From the NCBI RefSeq assembly GCF_003194605.1, contig NZ_QHKY01000001.1, forward strand, positions 434,001 through 498,000: a DNA stretch of 64,000 nucleotides. The letters run 5' to 3'. Position numbers and translations under genes: made by a program. Under the pieces are notes generated by a model. The model saw only the letters and a program-made list of their open reading frames with translations. It searched no databases and was not told where the DNA came from. The stretch is from Nocardioides gilvus (GTDB taxonomy: Bacteria > Actinomycetota > Actinomycetes > Propionibacteriales > Nocardioidaceae). Positions 49,594-58,885 of the stretch are shown piece after piece. The number at the start of each line of letters is the position of its first letter. The first letter of the stretch is position 1.

Positions 49594-50271
49594 ATGCCCC
49601 AGTTCACCAAGAACGGTCCGGTCTGGGTCCTCGACCTCGGCTCCGACGAGAACCGCTTCTCACCCCGGTGGCTGGCCGAGGTCGACGCCGCGCTCGACGA
49701 GATCGCCTCCAGCAGCGAACCCGCCGTCCTGGTCACCGTCGGCAGCGACAAGTTCTACTCCAACGGCCTCGACCTGGAGTGGGTCACCGCCAACCCGGGT
49801 GAGTTGGCGCCGTACGTCGACAGGATCCACGCGATGTTCGCGAAGGTGCTCACCCTCCCGGTCGCCACCGTCGCCGCCGTCAACGGCCACTCCTTCGGAG
49901 GCGGAGCCATGCTCGCCATGGCCCACGACTTCCGAGTGATGCGCGACGACCGCGGTTACTTCTGCTTCCCCGAGGTCGACATCCTGATCCCCTTCACCGA
50001 AGGCATGGCCGCCCTGATCCAGGCCAAGCTGACCCCGCAGGCGGCGATCGAGTCCATGACCACGGGCCGTCGTTACGGCGCTACTGACGCGCAGGCCCGC
50101 GGGATCGTCGACGCAACGGCACCCTTGGAGTCCCTGGTGGAGACCGCCGCTGGGCTCGTCGCCCCGCTGGCCGGCAAGGACCGCACCACCCTCGGCCGGA
50201 TCAAGCAGGTCATGTTCGCCGATGCTGCTGCGACGCTGCTCACACCCCAGCGGGCGGACGTCAGCATCTGA
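49594..50271 (+). CDS. Enoyl-CoA hydratase/isomerase family protein
   Basis: 225 residues, short crotonase fold. The oxyanion elements are GSDKFYSNGLDLEW and VNGHSFGGGAMLAMAHDF; a glutamate in CFPEVDILIPF fits the single catalytic acid of delta3-delta2-enoyl-CoA isomerases rather than the two glutamates of hydratases. It probably moves double bonds during beta-oxidation of unsaturated fatty acids. AGGAG lies before the ATG. Confidence 0.85.
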   Translation: MPQFTKNGPVWVLDLGSDENRFSPRWLAEVDAALDEIASSSEPAVLVTVGSDKFYSNGLDLEWVTANPGELAPYVDRIHAMFAKVLTLPVATVAAVNGHSFGGGAMLAMAHDFRVMRDDRGYFCFPEVDILIPFTEGMAALIQAKLTPQAAIESMTTGRRYGATDAQARGIVDATAPLESLVETAAGLVAPLAGKDRTTLGRIKQVMFADAAATLLTPQRADVSI

Positions 50272-50288
50272 TTTCGGCCCACGGGCCG

Positions 50289-50294
50289 TAGACT
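50289..50294 (+). promoter_or_regulatory. -10 box of a likely leaderless promoter for the zinc-ribbon gene
   Basis: TAGACT ends eight bases before GTG 50303 and decides that start. Confidence 0.5.
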
Positions 50295-50302
50295 CCACAA
50301 CT

Positions 50303-50944
50303 GTGAGTGAAACCCCCTGGATCGAAGCCCGCACCATCGGAATCGAAGAAGTCAGGGACACCTTCGCGCTTGCTGCGCGACACCTCCTCGCCGACGTCGC
50401 AGCCGACTACCACGCCGTCATCTCCGTCGCCGACCTCGCGGTCGCGCTGCAGGAGAAGACCCTGATCCGGCAGCGTCAGGCTCCCAGTCAGTGGATGGGT
50501 GACGTGCTCTTCCGCGTCGCGAAGGACTGCCGTCGACGCAATGAACCACTGCTCGGTGCGCTGGTCGTGGGACCGCACGGGCGAATGAGTGACTGGTACG
50601 CCGACACCGTCTCCGAAGTGCGTGGTGACGAGGTCCTGGACCCCGAGATGCACGCCGCCGAAGAGCGCCTCGAGTGTTACCGGCTGCACGGCGCCGACCT
50701 GCCTGAAGGTGGGGGCGTCGCCGCGCTTCCTCCGACGCGCGAACCGGCACGTCGGGCCGCCCGCACGACGGGGGCGACCGCCGGCTCCCAGAGCGGGACG
50801 CGAGCACCGCGTACGTCCACCCGGGCCCCTGCGGCGCCGAAGCCGCCGGCCACCCCCAAGTACGTCCCCCCGGCCGAGCAGGTCTGTCCGCGCTGCTTCA
50901 TGGTGCTGGCCGCGGGTCACAAGACCTGCGACAACTGCGACTGA
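50303..50944 (+). CDS. Unknown protein with C-terminal zinc ribbon
   Basis: 213 residues from GTG 50303; the open frame is longer, but the TAGACT box supports this start. Residues ~1-125 form a mostly helical domain (ADYHAVISVADLAVALQEKT, MGDVLFRVAKDCRRRN) that looks like a small winged-helix or helical bundle. A disordered Pro/Ala/Arg/Thr linker (~130-185) leads to a zinc ribbon with CPRC and CDNC. No family recognised; DNA or RNA binding is plausible but unproven. Confidence 0.6.
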   Translation: MSETPWIEARTIGIEEVRDTFALAARHLLADVAADYHAVISVADLAVALQEKTLIRQRQAPSQWMGDVLFRVAKDCRRRNEPLLGALVVGPHGRMSDWYADTVSEVRGDEVLDPEMHAAEERLECYRLHGADLPEGGGVAALPPTREPARRAARTTGATAGSQSGTRAPRTSTRAPAAPKPPATPKYVPPAEQVCPRCFMVLAAGHKTCDNCD

Positions 50945-51042
50945 TCCTTGAGCCGCACTCGCCCGTGGCTGTAACCACGCGGTGATCTCGGTCGTCTAGG
51001 CTCAGCCAGCCCTCTCTCCCCGAGACGGCCCATGACTTCCGC

Positions 51043-51056
51043 AGGAGGATTTCTTG
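51043..51056 (+). promoter_or_regulatory. Ribosome site fixing a TTG start for the uracil permease
   Basis: AGGAGG at 51043-51048 is followed five bases later by TTG 51054. TAGGCT at 50997-51002 may be the -10 box, giving a leader of about 45 bases. Confidence 0.7.
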
Positions 51057-52394
51057 TCCTGGACCAAGCACGGCGACGGTCGATCCGTCGCCCCCGGTGC
51101 CATCGTCAAGCCCGGTGAACGACTTTCCTGGCCGAGCACCATCGGCTTCGGCGCCCAGCACGTCGTCGCCATGTTCGGCGCCACGTTCCTGGTGCCGATC
51201 ATCACCGGCTTCCCGCCGAGCACGACCCTGCTCTTCTCCGGCGTCGGCACGCTGCTCTTCCTGCTGATCACCCGCAACCGGGTGCCGAGCTACCTGGGCT
51301 CCTCCTTCGCCTTCATCGCCCCGGTCCTGGCGGCATCCAACGGCGACGACTTCAGCACGGCTCTCTTCGGCATCGTGGTCACCGGCGCGGCCCTGGCCAT
51401 CGTCGGTCTCGTGGTCAACGCGGTCGGCACCGGGTGGATCCACACCCTCATGCCTCCCGTCGTGATGGGTGCGATCGTCGCCCTGATCGGCTTCAACCTG
51501 GCGCAGGCCTCGTGGAACAACGTCATCAACCTCGACGCCGGAGGCTCGTTCATGCCCGGCGGCAAGCCGGCCGACAACGAGAGCGTCCTGCTCGCCTGCG
51601 TCACCGTGCTGGCAATCGTGGTCATCGCCTCGGTCTTCCGTGGCCTCATCGGTCGCATCGCGGTGCTGCTCGGCTTCGTGGTGGGCTACCTGTTCGCGGG
51701 AGCCCTCGGCATCCTCGACTTCACAGCCGTCAAGGCCGCCGACTGGATCGGTTTCCCGGAGTTCACCACCCCCAGCGTCGACTGGTCGGTCCTGCCGATG
51801 TTCCTGCCAGTGGTCTTCGTGCTCGTCGCCGAGAATGTCGGCCACGTCCGCTCGGTGGCGCACCTCGTCGAGGACGACTCGCTCAACGAGATGACCGGCA
51901 AGACGCTCTTCGCCGACGGCGCCGCGACCGTCATCGCCGGCCTGGGCGGCGGATCCGCGACGACCACGTACGGCGAGAACATCGGCGTCATGAGCGCCAC
52001 CCGCGTCTTCTCGACCGCCGCCTACTGGGTCGCGGGCATCATCGCGATCCTGCTGGCCATGTCGCCCAAGATCGGCGCCCTGCTGTTCACGATCCCGAAC
52101 GGCGTGATCGGCGGCGCCACCCTCGCCCTCTACGGGATCATCGGCCTGATCGGCGTACGCATGTGGATCGACGACCGCGTCGACTTCGGCCTGCAGCGCA
52201 ACCTCTTCCCGGTCGCCGTGGCACTGATCCTCGCGATGGGCATGGGCAACGACGTGCTCGTCTTCGGCGACATCAAGCTCGGCGGCATCGCCATCGGCAC
52301 CGCAGCAGTCCTGCTGCTCTTCCACCTCATGGCCGGCCTCGAGAAGGTGCGCGGCGGAGAGCCGGAGAAGGTCGAGCAGGTCTCCTCCAGCTGA
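51054..52394 (+). CDS. uraA: Uracil/xanthine permease, NCS2 family
   Basis: 446 residues with about 14 membrane segments. NCS2 features: FGAQHVVAMFGATFLVPIITG at the N-terminus, LVAENVGHVRSVA (conserved glutamate that binds the nucleobase) and GLGGGSATTTYGENIGVMSATRV. It imports uracil by proton symport, or possibly another nucleobase. TTG start chosen on the strong ribosome site. A perfect hairpin ends the gene. Confidence 0.88.
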   Translation: MSWTKHGDGRSVAPGAIVKPGERLSWPSTIGFGAQHVVAMFGATFLVPIITGFPPSTTLLFSGVGTLLFLLITRNRVPSYLGSSFAFIAPVLAASNGDDFSTALFGIVVTGAALAIVGLVVNAVGTGWIHTLMPPVVMGAIVALIGFNLAQASWNNVINLDAGGSFMPGGKPADNESVLLACVTVLAIVVIASVFRGLIGRIAVLLGFVVGYLFAGALGILDFTAVKAADWIGFPEFTTPSVDWSVLPMFLPVVFVLVAENVGHVRSVAHLVEDDSLNEMTGKTLFADGAATVIAGLGGGSATTTYGENIGVMSATRVFSTAAYWVAGIIAILLAMSPKIGALLFTIPNGVIGGATLALYGIIGLIGVRMWIDDRVDFGLQRNLFPVAVALILAMGMGNDVLVFGDIKLGGIAIGTAAVLLLFHLMAGLEKVRGGEPEKVEQVSSS

Positions 52395-52414
52395 TCGGCT
52401 CCACTTCGCGTTGA

Positions 52415-52448
52415 CGGTGCCACCCGGTCCTCCGACCGGGTGGCACCG
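52415..52448 (+). terminator. Intrinsic terminator after the uracil permease
   Basis: A perfect 15-base stem (52415-52429 with 52434-52448), four-base loop, followed by CGCATTTCC. Confidence 0.85.
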
Positions 52449-52562
52449 CGCATTTCCCCTGTTCTGCACTGGCGCCGGCTGCGCCCGGGCGGAAGAGTCT
52501 CACCCACACCCCCTTCGCGTCCCGGCTCGGCGGACACGACACGGATGGATCAGGTGAGGCTC

Positions 52563-53528
52563 ATGACCGGTCTCGGAGCTCAGGCCCGCGCGGTTCCCAC
52601 GGACCGGAGGCCGCCACCCCTGGTCGCGTTGCGGACGTACCGGTTCCTGCGTCTGGGCGTGCTCGCCATGCTCGGCATGCTGACCGTCTCCGTCACGTGG
52701 CACAACCTCCAGGGCGACAACGAGGTGCTCGACTCGATCAGCGCCTACTACTACACCCCGGTGCAGTCGATCTTCGTCGGCACGCTGGTCACCCTCGGCT
52801 TCGTGCTGATCGTCCTGTGGGGCAAGACCTCGGCCGAGGACGGGCTCCTCAACGTCGCTGGCATGCTCGCACCGATCGTGGCGTTCGTGCCGACCAGGAA
52901 CCTCGCCAGGTGCGATCTGCTCGCCCGCTCCGGTGACGAGATCCAGATCGACCCGACGCCGTCCACGCTCAACGAGGCGTGCAAGGCGGCGGTCGTCAAC
53001 AACGTCGGGTCGTACTTCATCGTCCTGGGGCTCATGCTGACCCTGCTCGCGGCCATCGGGTGGTACGGCCGTCGGCAGGACCCTCCGTGGCCGTGGGTCA
53101 GCAGGGATCCACACGGGTACTGGTGGCCGCTGGCCGGAGCCTGGGCACTCTTCCTCCTGGCGGCGGGCACCTGGATCTTCCTGCCCGAGACCTTCTACGC
53201 CGTCGCCCACTTCACGGCCGCTTCGTTGATGTTCGTGCTGATCATCGGCGCCATCGTGGTGATCGCCCGGGAGAAGCGGTACGGGATCCCGATGCTCGAC
53301 GAGACTCCCGACGTCCAGTGGGGACACGTCTACATGGGACTCGCCGTGACGATGTCGGTGGGAGCCGTCGCGGTGGGTGGGAGCGTCGCTGCCTGGTCGC
53401 ACCTCACCGAGCACGGCGACTACTGGGTGCTGGCCGTGGAGATCTGGCTGCTCTTCTGGCTCGCCGTCTTCTGGGCGATCCAGACCTGGGACCGATGGAA
53501 CGACGGCGCACCCTCCAATCCAGTGTGA
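52563..53528 (+). CDS. Unknown polytopic membrane protein
   Basis: 321 residues from ATG 52563 (AGGTG about six bases upstream); ATG 52545 is an alternative six codons earlier. About eight transmembrane helices, with conserved-looking SISAYYYTPVQSIFVGTLV and a cysteine-bearing loop (RCDLLAR, NEACKAA) between helices 3 and 4 that could form a disulfide. ETFYAVAHFTAASLMF follows. I do not recognise the family. No adjacent partner suggests a function. Confidence 0.65.
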   Translation: MTGLGAQARAVPTDRRPPPLVALRTYRFLRLGVLAMLGMLTVSVTWHNLQGDNEVLDSISAYYYTPVQSIFVGTLVTLGFVLIVLWGKTSAEDGLLNVAGMLAPIVAFVPTRNLARCDLLARSGDEIQIDPTPSTLNEACKAAVVNNVGSYFIVLGLMLTLLAAIGWYGRRQDPPWPWVSRDPHGYWWPLAGAWALFLLAAGTWIFLPETFYAVAHFTAASLMFVLIIGAIVVIAREKRYGIPMLDETPDVQWGHVYMGLAVTMSVGAVAVGGSVAAWSHLTEHGDYWVLAVEIWLLFWLAVFWAIQTWDRWNDGAPSNPV

Positions 53529-53570
53529 TCTGGCTTACATTGACCCGAGCAACCGAGCGAGGGAGACGCA

Positions 53571-55406
53571 GTGAGCAAGTTCGACCCCTTTGGCGTGGTC
53601 ATCCGCAACGGGACGTACTTCGACGGGACCGGCGCACCCGGTCGTCGAGCCGACGTCGGGATCCGCGACGGGCAGGTGGCCGCGGTGAGCGCCACCCCCC
53701 TCCCGATCGGGGACGGCACCCGCGTGGTGGAGGCCGAGGGCCGGTGGGTGATGCCGGGCTTCGTCGACACCCACACCCACTACGACGCGGAGCTCGTGGT
53801 GGCGCCGACCCTGGGTGAGTCCGTACGCCACGGGGTCACCACGGTGCTGGTCGGCAACTGCTCGATCTCGGCCGTCTACAGCGCCCCCCTCGACGTCGCC
53901 GATCTCTTCAGCCGCGTGGAGGCACTTCCGCGCGACGCCGTGCTCGCCGCCATGCGTGAGCACAAGACGTGGTCGACGCCCGGGGAGTGGGCAAAGGCGA
54001 TCGATGAGCTGGCCCTCGGCCCGCACGTCGCCTCCTTCCTCGGCCACTCCGACGTGCGAGCCTCCGTGATGGGTCTGGGCCGTTCCACCGACCCGGCACA
54101 CAAGGCCAGTCGTTCCGAGATGAAGGAGATCGACCGCCGCATCTCCGCGGCCATGGACACCGGCTTCATGGGCGTCTCCACGATGACGAACCCCTGGGAC
54201 AAGCTCGACGGTGACCGTTACCGCTCCCGTACGCTCCCCTCGACCCACGCCAGCTGGAAGGAGTTCCGCCGGATCAGCCGCCTGCTGCGACGCCGTGACG
54301 GCGTGCTGCAGGGTGTGCCGAACCTGAACACGAAGGTCGACGTCGCCTTCTACGCCGCGACCTCCGTCGGTCTCTTCCGCAAGCCGCTGCGGGTCTCGTT
54401 GCTCGCGGCCGCCGACACCCTCGCCGAGCCGTGGGTCAACCGGATCTTCGCCCCGATCGCCTTCCTGGCCAACCGGGTCGGGCGCGGCAAGTTCGTGTGG
54501 CAGCACCTCCCCACCACCTTCCAGGTCTGGGCGGACGGGATCGACCTGGTGGTCTTCGAGGAGTTCGGCAGCGGTCGCGAGGCCCTGCACCTCAGGGAGG
54601 AGATGGGACGCAACGATCTCCTGGCCGACGAGGCCTACCGACGCTGGTTCCGCGAGGACTTCGAGAAGCGCTTCAGCCCGCGGGTCTGGCACCGTGACTT
54701 CGACGACGCCCGGATCACCGAGTGCCCCGACGAGACACTGGTCGGCCGTACGGTCGGCGACGTCGCCCGCCAGCGCGAGGTGCACCCGGTCGACTGCTTC
54801 CTCGACCTGGTCGTCGAGCACGGCACGGACTTCCGGTGGACGACGGTGATCGCCAACGCGCGCGAGAAGGTCGCCAACCGTCTGGTGAACACCCCGGGCG
54901 TCACCATCGGCTTCTCGGACGCCGGGGCCCATCTGCGCAACATGGCGTTCTACAACTTCGCCGTGTGCCTCCTCGACCGGGTGCACCGGGCGGAGCAGGC
55001 GGGCAGGCCATTCATGCCGCTGGAGAAGGCGATCCACAAACTCACCGGTGAGCTGGGCGAGTTCTACCGCCTCGACGCCGGTCGGATCGCCGAGGGCGAC
55101 CGCGCCGACATCGTCGTCATCGACCCGGCCGGTCTGGACGGGTCGGTCAACGACTACGCCGAGGCTCCGTTGGAGGAGCTCGGCGGGATCCACCGCATGG
55201 TCAACCGCAACGACGCAGCCGTGTACGCGACGATCATCTCGGGTCGAGTGGTCTACGGAGAGGGTGACTTCGAGCCCGGGTTCGGCACCGAGTTCGGCAC
55301 CGGCTCCTTCCTGCCGGCCGGCCACAAGGTGGCCGGGCGAGTGGTGGAACGCGACGTGTCGACCCACGGGAGCGAGGCGAGCTCACCCACCCGTCACGCA
55401 GTATGA
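53571..55406 (+). CDS. Amidohydrolase of the N-acyl-D-amino-acid deacylase type
   Basis: 611 residues from GTG 53571 with GAGGGAG five bases upstream. The amidohydrolase barrel has VMPGFVDTHTHYDAELV (metal-binding His pair), VLVGNCSIS (the cysteine that bridges zinc in D-aminoacylase), FLGHSDVRASVMG and TIGFSDAGAHLRNM (catalytic aspartate). A C-terminal composite beta domain contains GDRADIVVIDPAGL. It probably hydrolyses N-acyl or cyclic amide bonds; the substrate is unknown. Glutaminase follows after four bases. Confidence 0.82.
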   Translation: MSKFDPFGVVIRNGTYFDGTGAPGRRADVGIRDGQVAAVSATPLPIGDGTRVVEAEGRWVMPGFVDTHTHYDAELVVAPTLGESVRHGVTTVLVGNCSISAVYSAPLDVADLFSRVEALPRDAVLAAMREHKTWSTPGEWAKAIDELALGPHVASFLGHSDVRASVMGLGRSTDPAHKASRSEMKEIDRRISAAMDTGFMGVSTMTNPWDKLDGDRYRSRTLPSTHASWKEFRRISRLLRRRDGVLQGVPNLNTKVDVAFYAATSVGLFRKPLRVSLLAAADTLAEPWVNRIFAPIAFLANRVGRGKFVWQHLPTTFQVWADGIDLVVFEEFGSGREALHLREEMGRNDLLADEAYRRWFREDFEKRFSPRVWHRDFDDARITECPDETLVGRTVGDVARQREVHPVDCFLDLVVEHGTDFRWTTVIANAREKVANRLVNTPGVTIGFSDAGAHLRNMAFYNFAVCLLDRVHRAEQAGRPFMPLEKAIHKLTGELGEFYRLDAGRIAEGDRADIVVIDPAGLDGSVNDYAEAPLEELGGIHRMVNRNDAAVYATIISGRVVYGEGDFEPGFGTEFGTGSFLPAGHKVAGRVVERDVSTHGSEASSPTRHAV

Positions 55407-55410
55407 ACAC

Positions 55411-56424
55411 ATGACTTCTGGGATCGAACACGTCGCACAACGCGTCGCCACCGGACTGCTCCCCGACCGCGCGGAGGTCGCCGAAGCGGTGGCGCAGGCG
55501 TACGAGGAGGCGCGCGCGAACGATGACGGTGACGTCGCCGACCACATCCCTTCGTTGGCGGAGGTCGACCCCGACCTCTTCGGCATCTGCGTCACCCACG
55601 TCGACGGTGGTTGTCATGACGCCGGTGATGCCGAGTTCGAGTTCTCGATCCAGTCGATCTCCAAGGCCTTCGTCTACGCACTGGTCAGCGAGGCGTACGG
55701 GCCCGATGTCCTGCACGAGAAGGTCGGGGTGAACAACACCGGTCTCCCCTTCAACTCGGTGATGGCGATCGAGCTGAACGACGGCCACCCCCTCAACCCG
55801 ATGGTCAACGCGGGTGCCCTGGCCACCACGGCCCAGGTCACCGGGGACACCCCGGACGAGCAGTGGGACAGGATCCTCACGGGGCTCTCCGCGTTTGCCG
55901 GTCGACCTCTTGAGCTCGACGAGGAGGTCCACCGCTCCGAGGCGGGAGCCAACCAGCGCAACGAGGCGATCGCCCGGCTGCTCGAGAGCTACGGTCGGAT
56001 CGAGGACCCCGTGGCCACGGTTGACCTGTACACCAAGCAGTGTTCGTTGCGGGTCAGCGCCCACGACCTCGCGGTCATGGGCGCCACCCTGGCCGACGGC
56101 GGGGTCAACCCGGTGACCGGGGAGCAGGTCGTCTCCGAACAGGTCTGCCGCGACACCCTCGCCGTGCTGGCATCGACCGGGATGTACGAGAAGTCGGGCG
56201 AGTGGCTCTTCCGGGTGGGTCTGCCGGGCAAGTCCGGGGTCTCCGGCGGGATCGTCACGATCGCGCCCGGCAAGGGCGGCATGGGGGTCTTCTCGCCCCG
56301 TCTGGGCAGCGCCGGCAACAGCGTACGAGGCGAACAGGCCACCGCTCATCTGTCCCGCGCGCTGGGGCTCAACATCTTCGCCTCGGGGCCCTACTCGCCC
56401 CAGTCCGCCGACGGGCAGGCCTGA
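55411..56424 (+). CDS. glsA: Glutaminase A
   Basis: 337 residues from ATG 55411, four bases after the upstream stop; the longer open frame is an artefact. Beta-lactamase-like fold with the catalytic SxxK in FSIQSISKAFVYAL, the tyrosine/asparagine motif MVNAGALATTAQV and SEAGANQRNEAIARLL, and GKSGVSGGIVTIAPGKGGMGVFSP. It converts glutamine to glutamate and ammonia. Coupled to the amidohydrolase gene, perhaps as an amide-salvage pair. Confidence 0.93.
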   Translation: MTSGIEHVAQRVATGLLPDRAEVAEAVAQAYEEARANDDGDVADHIPSLAEVDPDLFGICVTHVDGGCHDAGDAEFEFSIQSISKAFVYALVSEAYGPDVLHEKVGVNNTGLPFNSVMAIELNDGHPLNPMVNAGALATTAQVTGDTPDEQWDRILTGLSAFAGRPLELDEEVHRSEAGANQRNEAIARLLESYGRIEDPVATVDLYTKQCSLRVSAHDLAVMGATLADGGVNPVTGEQVVSEQVCRDTLAVLASTGMYEKSGEWLFRVGLPGKSGVSGGIVTIAPGKGGMGVFSPRLGSAGNSVRGEQATAHLSRALGLNIFASGPYSPQSADGQA

Positions 56425-56451
56425 CCGCCCGCCTGCGAAGGCCCAGGCCGC

Positions 56452-56844
56452 TCACCGCTCGGGCTTGACCGCCAGCACCGCGCAGGGGGCGTCGAGCAAC
56501 ACCTTCTGCGCCACGCTTCCCATCAGCATCTTCCCCACGGGGGTGCGGTGGCGCACCCCGATCACGATCACCTCGGCGGAGACCTCGCGCGCGACCGTGA
56601 GCAGGTCCTCGGCGATGTCGCCGCCCATGGTCTGGCGAAACTCGTGGACCAGATCGAGGGCAGCCAGCCGTTCCTGCACCTCGCTCGCGCCGGCGGCGCC
56701 GATGAAGCGCTCGTCGACCAGCGTGTCGCCGCGGGTCGCGTTGACGACCACGATCCCGGTTCGACGCCGACGCGCCTCATCGATCCCCGCGATCAACGCG
56801 GCCTCTCCGTATTCATTGGGGATGTACCCCACCACCACCGTCAC
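56452..56844 (-). CDS. Universal stress protein (UspA) domain protein
   Basis: 130 residues from GTG 56844, with AGGAGG seven bases upstream. Single Usp domain: N-terminal [16 protein letters not shown] and the nucleotide-binding [18 protein letters not shown], close to the G-2x-G-9x-G-S/T consensus of ATP-binding Usps. It is the last gene of the tct operon and its start overlaps the tctA stop as GTGA, so its level should follow that of the transporter. Confidence 0.85.
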   Translation of the reverse strand: MTVVVGYIPNEYGEAALIAGIDEARRRRTGIVVVNATRGDTLVDERFIGAAGASEVQERLAALDLVHEFRQTMGGDIAEDLLTVAREVSAEVIVIGVRHRTPVGKMLMGSVAQKVLLDAPCAVLAVKPER

Positions 56845-58367
56845 CGGTCCACCTCCTGCATCTCGGGTACGAGTTCGGCCGGCGGCTTCAGCCGGGCCAG
56901 GACGATCGGGACGATGACCGCCAGGACCACCAGGACGTAGACGAAGATCGCGATCGCCTCGTTGAAGAGCCCGCTCACGTCTCCGCCCGACACGTCGAGG
57001 GCCTCGCGGAGTTTGACCTCCATCAGCGGCCCCAGGATCACGCCGAGGATCAACGGCAGGACCGGGATCCCGAAGCGACGGATCGCAAAGCCGACTCCCC
57101 CGAAGACGAGGAGCAGGGCGAGGTCGAAGGCGTTCCGGTTGACGCTGTAGGCCCCCAGGGAGGCGAAGAAGAGGATGCCGGCGTAGAGCTGCGGACGCGG
57201 GATCCGCAACAACTTCGCCCACACGGGCGCGAGCGGAAGGTTGATCACCAGCAGCAGGGTGTTCCCGATGAGCAGGCTCGCCAGCAGCGTCCAGATCAGG
57301 TCGGACTGGTCGGTCATCAGCGTGGGGCCGGCGACGATCCCGTACTTCTGCATCGCCGCGAGCAGGATCGAGGCGGTCGCGGTGACCGGCAACCCGAGGG
57401 CGAGCAGTGGGACGAACATGCCCGCGGCACTGGCGTTGTTGGCAGCCTCCGGACCCGCAACGCCCTCGATCGCGCCGTGGCCGAACTCGTCGGAGCGTCC
57501 CTTGCGGGCCGCCAGCTTGCGCTCGGTGATGTAGGACAGGAAGGTCGGGGTCTCGGCTCCACCGGCCGGCAGCGCCCCGAAGGGGAAACCGAGCGCGGTG
57601 CCGCGCAACCACGGCGCCCAGGAACGACCCCAGTCCTCGCGCCCCAGGAAGGGGCGACCGACCGGGATGACGTCGAGCGGCCTGCGACGCAGATGGGCGG
57701 CAGTCCACAGCGCCTCTCCGATGGCGAAGACCCCGACCGCGACGACCACGATGTCGATGCCGTCGGCCAACTCCAACGCGCCAGCGGTCAGACGGGCCTG
57801 CCCGGTCGACTGGTCCAGCCCGACCAGCCCGACGGTGAGCCCGATGAAGAGACCGATGAAGCCGCGCAGCTTGGAGGAGCCCAGGACGCTGGTGACCAGC
57901 ACCATCGCCAGCATCATGATCGCGAAGTAGGACGGGGCACCGATCTTGACCGCCTGCTCGGCCAGGGTGGGCATGAAGAAGGCCACCAGCAGGGTCCCGA
58001 TCGTGCCGGCGATGAACGAGCCGATGGCCGCGGTCGCCAGGGCTTGGGCGGCCCTGCCCCCCTTGGCCATCTTGTTGCCCTCGATGGCCGTCATCACCGA
58101 GGCGCTCTCGCCGGGGGTGTTGAGGAGGATGGACGTGGTGGAGCCGCCGTACATCCCCCCGTAGTAGATCCCGGCGAACATGATGAGCGCCTGCGTGGCG
58201 TCCAGTCCGTAGGTCACCGGGAGCAGCAAGGCCAGTGCCATGGCTGGCCCGATGCCGGGCAGGACCCCGACCAGGGTCCCCAGGAGGACCCCGATCGAGG
58301 CGAAGGCCAGGTTCTCCCAGGTGAGGGCTGCAGCGAAGCCGCCCATCAACAGGTCAAAGGTCTCCAT
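56841..58367 (-). CDS. tctA: Tripartite tricarboxylate transporter, large membrane subunit TctA
   Basis: 508 residues from ATG 58367, about 12 membrane segments. Family motifs: [40 protein letters not shown] and [19 protein letters not shown]. With TctB and the binding protein it forms a secondary, ion-driven uptake system for citrate-like di/tricarboxylates. Overlaps tctB by one base. Confidence 0.92.
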   Translation of the reverse strand: METFDLLMGGFAAALTWENLAFASIGVLLGTLVGVLPGIGPAMALALLLPVTYGLDATQALIMFAGIYYGGMYGGSTTSILLNTPGESASVMTAIEGNKMAKGGRAAQALATAAIGSFIAGTIGTLLVAFFMPTLAEQAVKIGAPSYFAIMMLAMVLVTSVLGSSKLRGFIGLFIGLTVGLVGLDQSTGQARLTAGALELADGIDIVVVAVGVFAIGEALWTAAHLRRRPLDVIPVGRPFLGREDWGRSWAPWLRGTALGFPFGALPAGGAETPTFLSYITERKLAARKGRSDEFGHGAIEGVAGPEAANNASAAGMFVPLLALGLPVTATASILLAAMQKYGIVAGPTLMTDQSDLIWTLLASLLIGNTLLLVINLPLAPVWAKLLRIPRPQLYAGILFFASLGAYSVNRNAFDLALLLVFGGVGFAIRRFGIPVLPLILGVILGPLMEVKLREALDVSGGDVSGLFNEAIAIFVYVLVVLAVIVPIVLARLKPPAELVPEMQEVDR

Positions 58368-58885
58368 CACAGGATCCCGTCGAGGATGCCCGGGCTCAGA
58401 GGCACGCCCAGTCCGGAGTAGAAGAAGTACCAACTGCCCACCGACAGGACGATCCCGACGAGGAGGTCGCGCAGGACCGTACGACTCCCCAGTGCCCAGG
58501 CCGCGCCGGCGAAGAGGAACGCGCCCGTGATCGCCCACCCGAGCACGTTGACCAGCAGCAGGTTGAGCACCATGATCGCCACGAGTTTGACCACGGTGAT
58601 CCAGTCCGGGGGCGTGGTCAGGTCGACGTCCTCCCCTGCCTCGGCCTCCGGCACGTCGCCCCGGGCGGCGGCGATGACGAGCAGCACCGCGAGCAGGATC
58701 ATTCCGGCGCCGATGACGTACGGGAAGACCCGGGGCCCGACAGGATCGCCGAACCCGACGGTGAGTCCTCGCGCGTCGAAGGCGGTGTAGAGACCCACCA
58801 GGGCCAGGGCCAGGGCCAACCCGTACTGCGCGCGGTCAGACTGGCGGGGCCTGACCGCCGTGTCCACGTGACTCCTCTGGCTCAC
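58367..58885 (-). CDS. tctB: Tripartite tricarboxylate transporter, small membrane subunit TctB
   Basis: 172 residues from GTG 58885, four transmembrane helices ([58 protein letters not shown]). Family identified mainly by context between tctC and tctA. The start overlaps the tctC stop as GTGA. Confidence 0.88.
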   Translation of the reverse strand: MSQRSHVDTAVRPRQSDRAQYGLALALALVGLYTAFDARGLTVGFGDPVGPRVFPYVIGAGMILLAVLLVIAAARGDVPEAEAGEDVDLTTPPDWITVVKLVAIMVLNLLLVNVLGWAITGAFLFAGAAWALGSRTVLRDLLVGIVLSVGSWYFFYSGLGVPLSPGILDGIL

